Positions 1 to 6,632 of a DNA stretch of 6,766 bases are shown here, in pieces. How positions within the stretch are numbered: the stretch's first letter is position 1; every line of letters starts with the position of its first letter. The position numbers and the translations under genes are program-made. The stretch is from an uncultured Collinsella sp. (GTDB lineage Bacteria > Actinomycetota > Coriobacteriia > Coriobacteriales > Coriobacteriaceae). The stretch spans positions 1-6,766 of the forward strand of contig CABUAL010000105.1 in assembly GCA_902489515.1 (NCBI GenBank), in the 5' to 3' direction. The notes under the pieces were generated by a model. It saw only the letters and a list, made by a program, of their open reading frames with translations. It did not search any database and was not told the origin of the DNA.

Positions 1-82
1 CCTGCCGCCTTGGGGGACTGTGGGGCACGGCCGGCAGCTGCGGCGCGTTCGCGCCTGCTGCCTAGGGTGACTTTGGGGTCGA

Positions 83-113
83 TTGGGGTTGTCTGCACAA
101 TTCGCGGTATTAT
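83..113 (+). promoter_or_regulatory. Possible weak promoter of ogt
   Basis: A TATTAT hexamer at 108-113 matches the -10 consensus at five of six positions and lies 27 nt before the GTG start of ogt. The best -35-like match is TTGGGG at 83-88, with a spacer of 19 bp, which is longer than ideal, so the promoter would be weak or activator-dependent. The assignment rests on the -10 alone; transcription from an upstream gene cannot be excluded because the window begins only 140 nt upstream. Confidence 0.3.
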
Positions 114-140
114 GTTGCGGAGTTTTGAAAGGAGCCGCTG

Positions 141-719
141 GTGGTCACGACGACGTTTGCTTCGCCTTTGGGCGAAATCTTGCTTGCCGCTGATGGCCGC
201 GGTCTGACGGGACTTTGGTTTGAGGGGCAGGAGCATTTTGGCTCCACGCTTCTCCGGGAAGACTCCGAACATGTTGAAGGCGCCGATGCGGTTTCTGGTG
301 CTGGCGGCATGTCTTCGGTGAATCCGACAAACGGTGCTGCCTCGTCGGTACTTGAGCGTTCTTGGGCTTGGCTGAATGCTTATTTTGCGGGGCAGGAGCC
401 TCGGTTTACGCCGCCGTTGCATATGATTGGTACGGCGTTTCAGCGCGAGGTTTGGTACGAGCTGCTTTCCATTCCGCGTGGCGAGGTCGCCACGTATGGC
501 GAGATTGCCCAGCGTGTTGCTGCTCGACATCGTGTGCCGGGAAACGAGGATCCCGTTGTGTCTCCTCGTGCGGTGGGGGCTGCGGTCGCGCGTAATCCCA
601 TTTCGATTATTGTGCCGTGCCATCGCGTGGTTGCCGCCGACGGGTCGCTCAACGGATATGCCGGCGGCCTCGACCGCAAGGAGTGGCTGCTTCGGCTTGA
701 GGGCGCGTACGAGGAGTAA
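141..719 (+). CDS. ogt: Methylated-DNA--protein-cysteine S-methyltransferase (O6-alkylguanine-DNA alkyltransferase)
   Basis: This cytoplasmic suicide repair protein transfers the alkyl group from O6-alkylguanine (and O4-alkylthymine) in DNA to its own cysteine. The protein is 192 aa. The active-site motif PCHRV is at 159-163, with Cys160 as acceptor. The arginine finger is the Arg143 of RAVGAAVARNP, Asn152 lies in the hinge, and Glu181 in the GYAGGLDRKEWLL block completes the Cys-His-Glu relay. Residues 95-125 form the wing/helix region that binds DNA. Residues 1-90 are the variable N-terminal domain, with a Gly/Ser/acidic insertion at about 40-70; a second short insertion (about 128-140) precedes the arginine finger. 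Both make it slightly longer than the usual 150-175 aa. The GTG start is chosen because GAAAGGAG (127-134) sits 6 nt upstream and the protein begins with the usual first beta strand. Codons end in T more often than in the downstream genes. No ada-type regulatory domain is fused. It appears monocistronic, with a 228-nt gap behind it. Confidence 0.93.
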   Translation: MVTTTFASPLGEILLAADGRGLTGLWFEGQEHFGSTLLREDSEHVEGADAVSGAGGMSSVNPTNGAASSVLERSWAWLNAYFAGQEPRFTPPLHMIGTAFQREVWYELLSIPRGEVATYGEIAQRVAARHRVPGNEDPVVSPRAVGAAVARNPISIIVPCHRVVAADGSLNGYAGGLDRKEWLLRLEGAYEE

Positions 720-819
720 CGCTCGAGCACTTTGCATAACTAGGACGCCGTGAAAGGACGAGTCACTGTCCCTTCGCGCTCGGTATGCGTCCAAGCCCTC
801 GGCATCTGGGCCTTAAGTT

Positions 820-830
820 TGGCTAAGCCA
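820..830. repeat. 11-bp palindrome, possible operator
   Basis: TGGCTAAGCCA is a perfect inverted repeat of 5 bp around a single central A. It lies 118-128 nt before the response regulator start. It contains GCTAAG, the same core as the tandem repeat at 865-886, and CTTAAG at 812-817 gives another TAAG ten bases earlier. It may be an additional regulator contact or a separate repressor site. A short palindrome can arise by chance in GC-rich DNA, so the functional call is tentative. Confidence 0.35.
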
Positions 831-864
831 TATCCTGCGTATTTGAAAACGTGCAGGTTGAGCA

Positions 865-886
865 GCTAAGGCTGCGCTAAGGCGGC
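865..886 (+). promoter_or_regulatory. Tandem 11-bp direct repeat, candidate OmpR/PhoB-type response regulator site
   Basis: Two adjacent 11-mers, GCTAAGGCTGC (865-875) and GCTAAGGCGGC (876-886), match at 10 of 11 positions; the first seven bases (GCTAAGG) are identical. OmpR/PhoB-family regulators bind head-to-tail as dimers to half-sites spaced 10-11 bp, and activator sites typically end about 10 bp before the -10 and replace the -35. Here the second repeat ends 11 bp before TATCAT at 898-903, and no good -35 is present. The first downstream gene encodes an OmpR-family regulator. Positive autoregulation is therefore the simplest inference. Confidence 0.55.
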
Positions 887-897
887 TGGCGGTGCGC

Positions 898-903
898 TAT
901 CAT
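898..903 (+). promoter_or_regulatory. Candidate -10 element for the two-component operon
   Basis: TATCAT matches the -10 consensus at five of six positions. Transcription would begin near 910, leaving a leader of about 38 nt before the response regulator ATG. The region 17 bp upstream reads CGCTAA, which is not a -35, in keeping with activator-dependent transcription from the overlapping tandem repeat. Confidence 0.45.
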
Positions 904-947
904 CGGCAATATCGAAATCTGTATAGCCGCGCGCCAAAGGAACAACT

Positions 948-1631
948 ATGAAGCTGATGCTTGCCGAGGACGAACCCGGCCACTCCCGTGCCCTTACCGC
1001 GATTCTTCAACATAGCGACTACGAGGTCGACACCGCCCTCGACGGTCTGACGGCGCTCGAATATCTGCTCGCCAACGACTATGACGCCGCAATCCTGGAC
1101 ATCATGATGCCCGGCATGGATGGCATTGAGGTGCTCAAGCGCACACGCGCCGCCGGTAAGCGTCTGCCCATCATTATGCTCACGGCAAAAAGCGAGGTGT
1201 CCGATAAGGTCGAGGGCCTGGATGCCGGTGCCAACGATTATCTGACCAAGCCGTTTGCCGCCAAGGAGCTGCTTGCGCGTATTCGTGCCATGACGCGTGC
1301 CGCGACGGCAATTGACGCCACGACGCTCAGCGTGGGCAACGTGCGTCTCGACACGGCATCGTGCACGCTCGTTGGCCCTTTGGGCGAGGAGCACCTGGCC
1401 AATCGTGAGTTTCAGCTTATGGAGCTCTTTATGCGCAACTCCGGCACGCGCATGCCCACCGAGCGTCTGATGCTCGGGGTTTGGGGTGAGGACGCGCCCG
1501 AAGGCGCCAACGTGGTGTGGGTCTACATCTCGTACCTGCGCAAAAAGCTGACGGCGCTTGGTGCCAACGTGGCCATCCGTGCATCGCGCAACCAGGGCTA
1601 TTCGCTCGAGGTTGTTGAGGAGGGCGAATAG
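948..1631 (+). CDS. OmpR/PhoB-family two-component response regulator
   Basis: This is a cytoplasmic transcription factor activated by phosphorylation, 227 aa, the normal length for the family. The receiver domain spans about 1-118: acidic cluster Glu7-Asp8-Glu9, phosphoacceptor Asp51 (in ILDIMMPGMDG), switch Thr79 and conserved Lys101 (in KPF). A winged-helix output domain follows at about 128-223, with the recognition region VVWVYISYLRKKL (189-201) and the C-terminal hairpin RNQGYSL (214-220) characteristic of Trans_reg_C. The ATG is preceded by AAAGGAA (936-942) at good spacing. The stop codon is 2 nt before the histidine kinase start, so the two are co-transcribed and probably translationally coupled. 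A tandem repeat upstream suggests it regulates its own operon. Targets probably include the adjacent ABC transporter. The specific subfamily and signal cannot be named from sequence alone. Confidence 0.95.
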   Translation: MKLMLAEDEPGHSRALTAILQHSDYEVDTALDGLTALEYLLANDYDAAILDIMMPGMDGIEVLKRTRAAGKRLPIIMLTAKSEVSDKVEGLDAGANDYLTKPFAAKELLARIRAMTRAATAIDATTLSVGNVRLDTASCTLVGPLGEEHLANREFQLMELFMRNSGTRMPTERLMLGVWGEDAPEGANVVWVYISYLRKKLTALGANVAIRASRNQGYSLEVVEEGE

Positions 1632-1633
1632 GT

Positions 1634-3013
1634 GTGAGCGCGAGTGCGTGGTGGAAGCGCACGACGGCAAAGCTCGGCATGGGCGCGGACTCGGGTAATC
1701 CGGGGCGCGCCGATGCTGCCAGTGCAATGGGACGTCGCCTGCGTCGTAAGTTCATCCTGGTTGCCATGGGTGCCGTGACCGCCGTGCTTACGCTTATCAT
1801 CGCCGGCATCAATATCGTCAACTACTCGCATGTCTGCAAGATGGCCGACGCTCGTCTGGGCTATATCTTGGCGGGCAAGGACGGCATCGATTGGACGGAT
1901 GAGCCTAAGGCCGATCCCGGTCAGGATGCGGTTGCCGGCAAGGTTGCTACCGGTAACCGGGCAGCCGTTCGCGATGGGCATTTTGAAGGCATGACGGCGG
2001 AGTCTCCCTTCGACACGCGCTACTTTACGGTGTCGATTGCCGGCGGGCAGGTGACCGATGTCAACACGGCTCGCATTGCCGCGGTGGGCGCCAAGCGTGC
2101 CGCCCGCATCGCTGCAGGACTGTATTCCAAGGGTTTGACCTCGGGCTTTTCTGGTAACTACCGCTATACGGTTACGGTTCAGGGCGACGAGACAACCTAT
2201 GTATTCGTCGACTGTTCACGCGAGCTCACAAGCTTCCATTCGTTTTTAAGCGCGAGCGTGGCCATCAGCTGCATTGGCTGGCTGGCGGTGTTGGCAATTG
2301 TGGCGGGTGCCTCGGGCGCGGTGATTCGACCGATGGTCGAGAGCTACAGCAAGCAAAAGCGCTTTATTACCGATGCGAGCCACGAGATCAAGACGCCGCT
2401 GGCCGTGATTGATGCCGCTAACGAGGTACAGGAAATTGAGAGCGGCGAGAGTGAGTGGACGCAGAGCATTCACGAGCAGGTCGCGCGGCTGACGGAACTT
2501 ACGGAGCGTCTGGTATTTTTGGCTCGCATGGACGAGGGCTCGGCGGGCTTTGCCATGACATCGTTTGATCTTTCGGAGGCGGTGGACAAGGCGGCGGCGC
2601 CGTTTGAATCGGTGGCGGTTTCGCGCGGCAAGCGGCTGTCGACGTCGATCGCGAGCGGTGTGCGGGCCCATGCCGATGCCGCGGCAGTGGCGCAGGTTGT
2701 TGAACTACTGCTGGACAACGCCACACGCTACGCAAGCGAAGACAGCGTTATCGAGCTGAGCCTGCGTGCTGTTTCGCGCGGTGCGGGCAAAGGCTCGGCC
2801 GAGCTTGTCGTTTCGAACGCCGTGGACGAGCTGCCCGAAGGCGATCTAGATCGATTGTTCGACCGCTTCTATCGTGCGGACGTGTCGCGCAGCTCCAAGA
2901 CGGGCGGCTCGGGCGTGGGCCTATCCGTGGTGCGTGCCATCGCCGAAGCCCATGGTGGGAGCGCTTCTGTCTGCGGCCACGGCAACCAGATCACCTTCAC
3001 CGTCCGCCTCTAA
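1634..3013 (+). CDS. Membrane sensor histidine kinase (HisKA/HATPase_c)
   Basis: This is the partner of the preceding regulator: it autophosphorylates on His and passes the phosphate to Asp51. It is 459 aa. A basic N-terminal tail (1-37) leads to TM1 (about 38-63), an extracytoplasmic domain (about 64-205) with no motif I recognise, and TM2 (about 207-231). Only about 18 residues separate TM2 from the HisKA motif SHEIKTPL (249-256, His250), too few for a HAMP domain. The ATPase domain has an N box with Asn362 in LLLDNATRYA, an F box LFDRFYRAD (408-416), and a G2 box GGSGVGLS (424-431). The G1 box is degenerate: VSNAVDELP (392-400) stands where VSDxGxGIP is usual. The GTG start is chosen for GAGGAGGG at 1617-1624, 9 nt upstream. 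Later ATGs (codons 16 and 32) have no comparable binding site, though codon 32 would still keep TM1. Confidence 0.93.
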   Translation: MSASAWWKRTTAKLGMGADSGNPGRADAASAMGRRLRRKFILVAMGAVTAVLTLIIAGINIVNYSHVCKMADARLGYILAGKDGIDWTDEPKADPGQDAVAGKVATGNRAAVRDGHFEGMTAESPFDTRYFTVSIAGGQVTDVNTARIAAVGAKRAARIAAGLYSKGLTSGFSGNYRYTVTVQGDETTYVFVDCSRELTSFHSFLSASVAISCIGWLAVLAIVAGASGAVIRPMVESYSKQKRFITDASHEIKTPLAVIDAANEVQEIESGESEWTQSIHEQVARLTELTERLVFLARMDEGSAGFAMTSFDLSEAVDKAAAPFESVAVSRGKRLSTSIASGVRAHADAAAVAQVVELLLDNATRYASEDSVIELSLRAVSRGAGKGSAELVVSNAVDELPEGDLDRLFDRFYRADVSRSSKTGGSGVGLSVVRAIAEAHGGSASVCGHGNQITFTVRL

Positions 3014-3036
3014 AACCTGCCAAAATAAACCCGTCC

Positions 3037-3072
3037 CTTTTTAGTCGGTGCGAAATGGGTAATACTAAAGAG
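3037..3072. repeat. Imperfect inverted repeat in the leader of the ABC transporter genes
   Basis: CTTTTTAGT (3037-3045) and ACTAAAGAG (3064-3072) are inverted copies with one mismatch in nine (a G-U pair if folded as RNA), separated by 18 nt. The right arm's ACTAAAG agrees at five of seven positions with GCTAAGG, the core of the tandem repeat upstream of the regulator gene. The site lies 27-62 nt before the ATPase start, where a promoter would be expected. I see only poor -10 candidates there (TAATAC at 3060-3065), so a separate transporter promoter remains unproven. The element could be an operator or a small leader hairpin; it has no T-tract that would make it a terminator. Confidence 0.35.
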
Positions 3073-3098
3073 TTATCCGACCAGATGGGAACCGATCG

Positions 3099-3800
3099 AT
3101 GGCTTATATCGAATTCAAAGACGTCATCAAGGCATACGGCGAGGGCGACGCCCGCATTCACGCACTCGACGGCGCGAGCTTTACGGTCGAGCGCGGCGAG
3201 CTCGCCATCATTTTGGGTGCTTCGGGTGCCGGCAAGACCACGGCGCTCAACATTCTGGGCGGCATGGATACGGCGACTTCCGGCACCGTGACGGTGGACG
3301 GGCGCGATGTGAGCTCCGCTAACGAGGCGCAGCTCGTGGAATACCGCCGCGCCGACGTCGGCTTTGTCTTCCAGTTCTACAATCTGGTCCCCAACCTGAC
3401 GGCGCTCGAAAATGTTGAGCTTGCGGCGCAAATCTGCCCTGATTCGCTCGATGCCGAGCAAACGCTTTGCCAGGTTGGCTTGGGTGAGCGCCTCGCCAAC
3501 TTCCCCGCGCAGCTTTCGGGCGGCGAGCAGCAGCGCGTGTCCATTGCCCGCGCGCTGGCAAAGAACCCCAAGCTGCTTTTGTGCGACGAGCCCACGGGCG
3601 CACTTGACTATAAAACCGGCAAGCAGATCTTGCAGCTGCTGCAGGACACTTGCCGCAAGCAGGGCATTACGGTCATCATCATCACCCACAACTCCGCGCT
3701 GGCGCCCATGGCCGATCGCCTGATCCGCTTTAAGAACGGTCGCGTGGAGAGCGAGACGGTCCAGCAAAATCCCGTGCCTATCGAGACGATCGAGTGGTAG
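3099..3800 (+). CDS. ABC transporter ATP-binding protein, MacB/LolD type
   Basis: This ATPase sits on the cytoplasmic face and powers the adjacent FtsX-type permease. It is 233 aa, typical for the LolD/MacB/FtsE-like class. In order: aromatic A-loop Tyr13; Walker [10 protein letters not shown] (40-48); Q-loop Gln92 in [10 protein letters not shown]; signature LSGGEQQR (139-146); Walker B LLLCDEP (159-165) with catalytic Glu164; D-loop GALD (167-170); and H-loop His197. All catalytic residues are present, so it should be active. The [19 protein letters not shown] stretch is characteristic of ATPases paired with FtsX-domain permeases. The ATG is preceded by a modest GATGGGA (3084-3090). An 85-nt gap separates it from the kinase gene, enough for its own promoter, but no terminator is visible there, so readthrough is likely. 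The permease begins at its 3' end. Substrate unknown. Confidence 0.95.
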   Translation: MAYIEFKDVIKAYGEGDARIHALDGASFTVERGELAIILGASGAGKTTALNILGGMDTATSGTVTVDGRDVSSANEAQLVEYRRADVGFVFQFYNLVPNLTALENVELAAQICPDSLDAEQTLCQVGLGERLANFPAQLSGGEQQRVSIARALAKNPKLLLCDEPTGALDYKTGKQILQLLQDTCRKQGITVIIITHNSALAPMADRLIRFKNGRVESETVQQNPVPIETIEW

Positions 3801-3805
3801 CGCCC

Positions 3806-6571
3806 ATGGACCAAGACCGCCAAAACAGCCTACGCCGCGACGCGCAGAACACGGAGCGCGAGCAGGATTTTACGACCTACCGCACTGCCCAAAGCTCAAA
3901 CGATATGGTGCCGACGGTTTTTCGCCGTGGCATCTACCGCACAATCCGAGGCAGTCTTAAGCGCTTTTTGTCAATCGTGGTCATCACCGCGCTTGGCGTG
4001 AGCGTGATGTGCGGCCTTAAGGCGGGTTGCGAGGACCTGTGCGATTCGGTTGACGCCTACTTCGACCAGCAAAATGTCTATGACATTAACGTGCAGTCGA
4101 CCTATGGCCTGACTGACGATGATCTCGACGCCATCCAAGAGGTCGATGACGTCGAAACGGCCGAAGGCATCTACACCGAGACCGCCTACACCGCCGTGGG
4201 CACAACGCGCGAGCGCGTGGTCGTGCAAAGTCTCTCCAAGGAGAACATCGATCAGCCGGTGCTCGTGAACGGCGATTTGCCCGAGAGCGCCGATGAGGTC
4301 GCGGTGACTTCGAAGTTCCTGAAGGCTTCGGGTAAAAAGCTCGGCGATACGGTGAGTTTTGCCGCCAATGACGCGAGCTCGTCGAACCAAAGCGCCAAGG
4401 ATCAGTTTGCCGCGGGCGATTACACCATTACGGCCGAGGTCCTCGATCCCACTGATGTGAGCTCCGACTCGACAGTCAACGCCTTTCGCGCTGCTTCGGC
4501 GGCGGACTATAAGTTCTATGTGAGCGAGGACGCCGCGACATCTTCTTTCTACTCCGCGGTCCACGTGATCGTCGAGGGAGCCAAGAGCCTCAACTCCTAT
4601 TCGGATTCCTACGCGGCAAAGATCAATGAGGTCAAGAGCAATATCGAGAAGATCCGCGAGGAGCGTGAGAAAGCGCGCGCTCAGGAACTGACGGTCGACA
4701 CGCCGGCAAGCTTGGATGCGGCCGAGCGCCAGGCGAATATGCTCTTTGGGATTGAGCAGGACAACATCAATCGCATGGCCGAGGGCAGCGACGAGCGTGC
4801 GCAGGCGCAAGCCGACCTGGACCAGCGCCGTGCCGCCGCCGACCAGCAGTTTGCCGATGCCCGCGCCGAGCTCTCTGACCTTGGTGAATGCACCTGGTAC
4901 ATCCAGGACCGCGGCAATATCGCAAGCTACTCGAGCGTGGAGAGCGATAGCTCGTCAATTGAGGCCATCGCCACGGTGTTCCCGTTCATCTTCTTTATCG
5001 TCGCCGTGCTCATCAGCCTTACCACCGCCACGCGTATGGTCGAGGAGGAGCGCACGCTCATCGGCCTGTATAAGGCACTCGGTTATTCGCGCGGACGCAT
5101 CCTGTCCAAATACGTGGACTATGCGCTGTGGGCTTGTCTGATCGGCGGCGTGCTCGGCAACATCATCGGATTTGTGGGCCTGCCGCTGTTCCTGTTTACG
5201 GTGTTCGACGACATGTACTCGCTGCCCCAGATGCTACTTTCGTACGACATCGTGTCCTCGATCGTTTCGGTGGCGCTGTTTGCCGTGGGCGTGGTGGGCG
5301 CCACGATTATCGCCTGCCGCCACGAGATGGCCGAGACCCCTGCCTCGCTCATGCGCCCCAAGGCGCCGCGTGCCGGCTCACGCATTCTGCTCGAGCGTAT
5401 CGGATTTATCTGGCGCCGCATGGGCTTTTTGAACAAGGTGGCAGCGCGTAACCTGTTCCGCTACAAAAAGCGCGCCTTTATGACCATCTTCGGCATCGCC
5501 GGCTGCACGGCGCTCGTGATCTGCGGCATGGGCATTCGTGATACGTCGGTCGCGCTTTCGCCCAAGCAGTACGGCCACATCACACGCTACGACCTGCTGG
5601 CGGTTGCCAATCCCGACGATTTTTCGCAGACGTGCGCGGCGCTCGACGAGCGAAGCGCGGTCAAGGATTCCGGTGTGACCGTAACTTCGACGCTGCCGAT
5701 CATGACCGACAACGTCACCTTTACATTCGGCGGAAAGAGCGAGACCGTGCAGCTGATCGTGGTGCCCGATGACCGCACGAACGATCTGGACGACTATGTT
5801 CGCCTTGAGGATGAGTCCAAAGAGCCACTGTCTTTGCGTGACGGAGACGTGTATCTGAGTAAGAGTTCACAGCTGGTGCTGGGGATTCAACCGGGCGATA
5901 CGGCGCACGTCCAGGATTCGTCACTCAACGTCGCCAAGGTCAAGGTCAGCGACATTTCGCTTAACTATCTGGGCAACACGCTTTACATGACGCAGAGCAC
6001 CTATGAGCGCGCGTTTGGGCGCAGCGTTCGCCTCAATGGCATCTTTGCGCTGCTCAAGGGTTCGTCGGCCGACCAGATTGCGTTTAGCAAGAAGCTTAAG
6101 AGTGACGGCTGGCTTTCGATTTCGAGCACGGCCGAGCATTGGGAGAACTTTGAGGCGAACTTCACTATTATCAATTCCGTCGTGGTGCTCGTGACCTTTA
6201 TGGCGGCGTGCCTGTCGTTTGTGGTGGTGTTTACGCTGTCCAACACGAATATCTCCGAGCGCGAGCGCGAGCTGGCGACCATCAAGGTGCTTGGTTTCCG
6301 CCGTGGCGAGGTGCACCATTACGTCAACAAGGAGACGTTGATCCTCACGGCAATTGGCGCCGCGCTGGGCGTGCCACTGGGCGGCTTGCTGGCCGAGAGT
6401 TTTACGTACATTTTGCAGATGCCGTCGCTGTACTTTGACGTCGAAGTCGAGCCGCTGAGCTACGTGCTTGCCGTGGTGCTTTCCTTTGGCTTTACGTTTA
6501 TCGTCAACCTCGCCACCAACCGAACGCTCAACAAGATCGACATGGTCGGCGCCCTCAAGAGCGCCGAGTAA
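3806..6571 (+). CDS. Large FtsX-domain ABC permease with coiled-coil extracytoplasmic domain
   Basis: This is the membrane partner of the preceding ATPase. From the ATG at 3806 it is 921 aa; a GTG at 3794 would add four residues and overlap the ATPase by 7 nt. Neither start has a strong ribosome binding site, so coupling to the ATPase stop is likely. I see eight hydrophobic segments at about 54-71, 386-407, 439-466, 481-503, 558-576, 787-812, 844-869 and 882-901. The first outer domain (about 72-385) contains a charged heptad-like stretch (about 270-356) predicted as coiled coil. The second (about 577-786) is beta-rich. Each FtsX domain carries the same cytoplasmic motif: EERTLIGLYKALGYSRGRI (414-432) and ERERELATIKVLGFRRGEV (818-836), which should contact the ATPase. 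The blocks WYIQDR near 364-369 and the C-terminal NKIDMVGALKSAE are hallmarks of a large Gram-positive FtsX-like permease family, often 1,000 aa or more. It is not BceB-like (10 TM, one large loop). Function is inferred only as export or mechanotransmission. Confidence 0.93.
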   Translation: MDQDRQNSLRRDAQNTEREQDFTTYRTAQSSNDMVPTVFRRGIYRTIRGSLKRFLSIVVITALGVSVMCGLKAGCEDLCDSVDAYFDQQNVYDINVQSTYGLTDDDLDAIQEVDDVETAEGIYTETAYTAVGTTRERVVVQSLSKENIDQPVLVNGDLPESADEVAVTSKFLKASGKKLGDTVSFAANDASSSNQSAKDQFAAGDYTITAEVLDPTDVSSDSTVNAFRAASAADYKFYVSEDAATSSFYSAVHVIVEGAKSLNSYSDSYAAKINEVKSNIEKIREEREKARAQELTVDTPASLDAAERQANMLFGIEQDNINRMAEGSDERAQAQADLDQRRAAADQQFADARAELSDLGECTWYIQDRGNIASYSSVESDSSSIEAIATVFPFIFFIVAVLISLTTATRMVEEERTLIGLYKALGYSRGRILSKYVDYALWACLIGGVLGNIIGFVGLPLFLFTVFDDMYSLPQMLLSYDIVSSIVSVALFAVGVVGATIIACRHEMAETPASLMRPKAPRAGSRILLERIGFIWRRMGFLNKVAARNLFRYKKRAFMTIFGIAGCTALVICGMGIRDTSVALSPKQYGHITRYDLLAVANPDDFSQTCAALDERSAVKDSGVTVTSTLPIMTDNVTFTFGGKSETVQLIVVPDDRTNDLDDYVRLEDESKEPLSLRDGDVYLSKSSQLVLGIQPGDTAHVQDSSLNVAKVKVSDISLNYLGNTLYMTQSTYERAFGRSVRLNGIFALLKGSSADQIAFSKKLKSDGWLSISSTAEHWENFEANFTIINSVVVLVTFMAACLSFVVVFTLSNTNISERERELATIKVLGFRRGEVHHYVNKETLILTAIGAALGVPLGGLLAESFTYILQMPSLYFDVEVEPLSYVLAVVLSFGFTFIVNLATNRTLNKIDMVGALKSAE

Positions 6572-6632
6572 CCTGTCCTGGGATTCAAGTTCTAGTGAGC
6601 TGCCGATGCGCCCGCAGCAGCATTTTTGCATA

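Noticed and set aside
1..70. Possible C-terminal end of an upstream gene (frame 2 closes with TGA at 68-70; frame 3 closes with TAG at 63-65)
   Set aside because: Either frame could be a gene tail, but about 21 residues without a recognisable motif do not allow a choice.
10..207. 65-codon + strand open frame overlapping the ogt start
   Set aside because: It begins at an unsupported start, overlaps ogt by 67 nt in another frame, and its Arg-rich product looks like random GC-rich translation.
752..775. Hairpin GAAAGGAC / GTCCCTTC after ogt as a terminator
   Set aside because: One A-C mismatch in an 8-bp stem with an 8-nt loop, and no T-tract follows.
793..820. Short bulged stem AAGCCC / GGGCCTT as an ogt terminator
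   Set aside because: Only six pairs with a bulge, and the downstream sequence TAAGTTTGG has just three consecutive Ts.
900..1727. Long open frame (275 codons) on the minus strand across the response regulator
   Set aside because: It lies opposite a gene with clear receiver and winged-helix motifs, its translation has no recognisable domain, and long antisense frames are expected in GC-rich coding DNA.
2997..3767. Minus-strand open frame of 256 codons opposite the ABC ATPase
   Set aside because: The + strand has every ABC ATPase motif in order; the reverse frame has no family signature and no convincing start region.
3971..4810. Minus-strand open frame of 279 codons opposite the permease N-terminal half
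   Set aside because: Shadow of a confident 921-aa permease gene; its composition (His, Arg, Leu, Val rich) is typical of reverse-frame translation.
3099..6571. Identification as a BceAB-type bacitracin/lantibiotic transporter
   Set aside because: BceB-type permeases have ten TM segments and a single large outer loop between TM7 and TM8; this protein has eight, with two outer domains, and its paired kinase has a large sensor domain unlike BceS.
6572..6632. Small gene between the permease stop and the terminator
   Set aside because: No start with a ribosome binding site and a sensible reading frame fits into these 61 nt.
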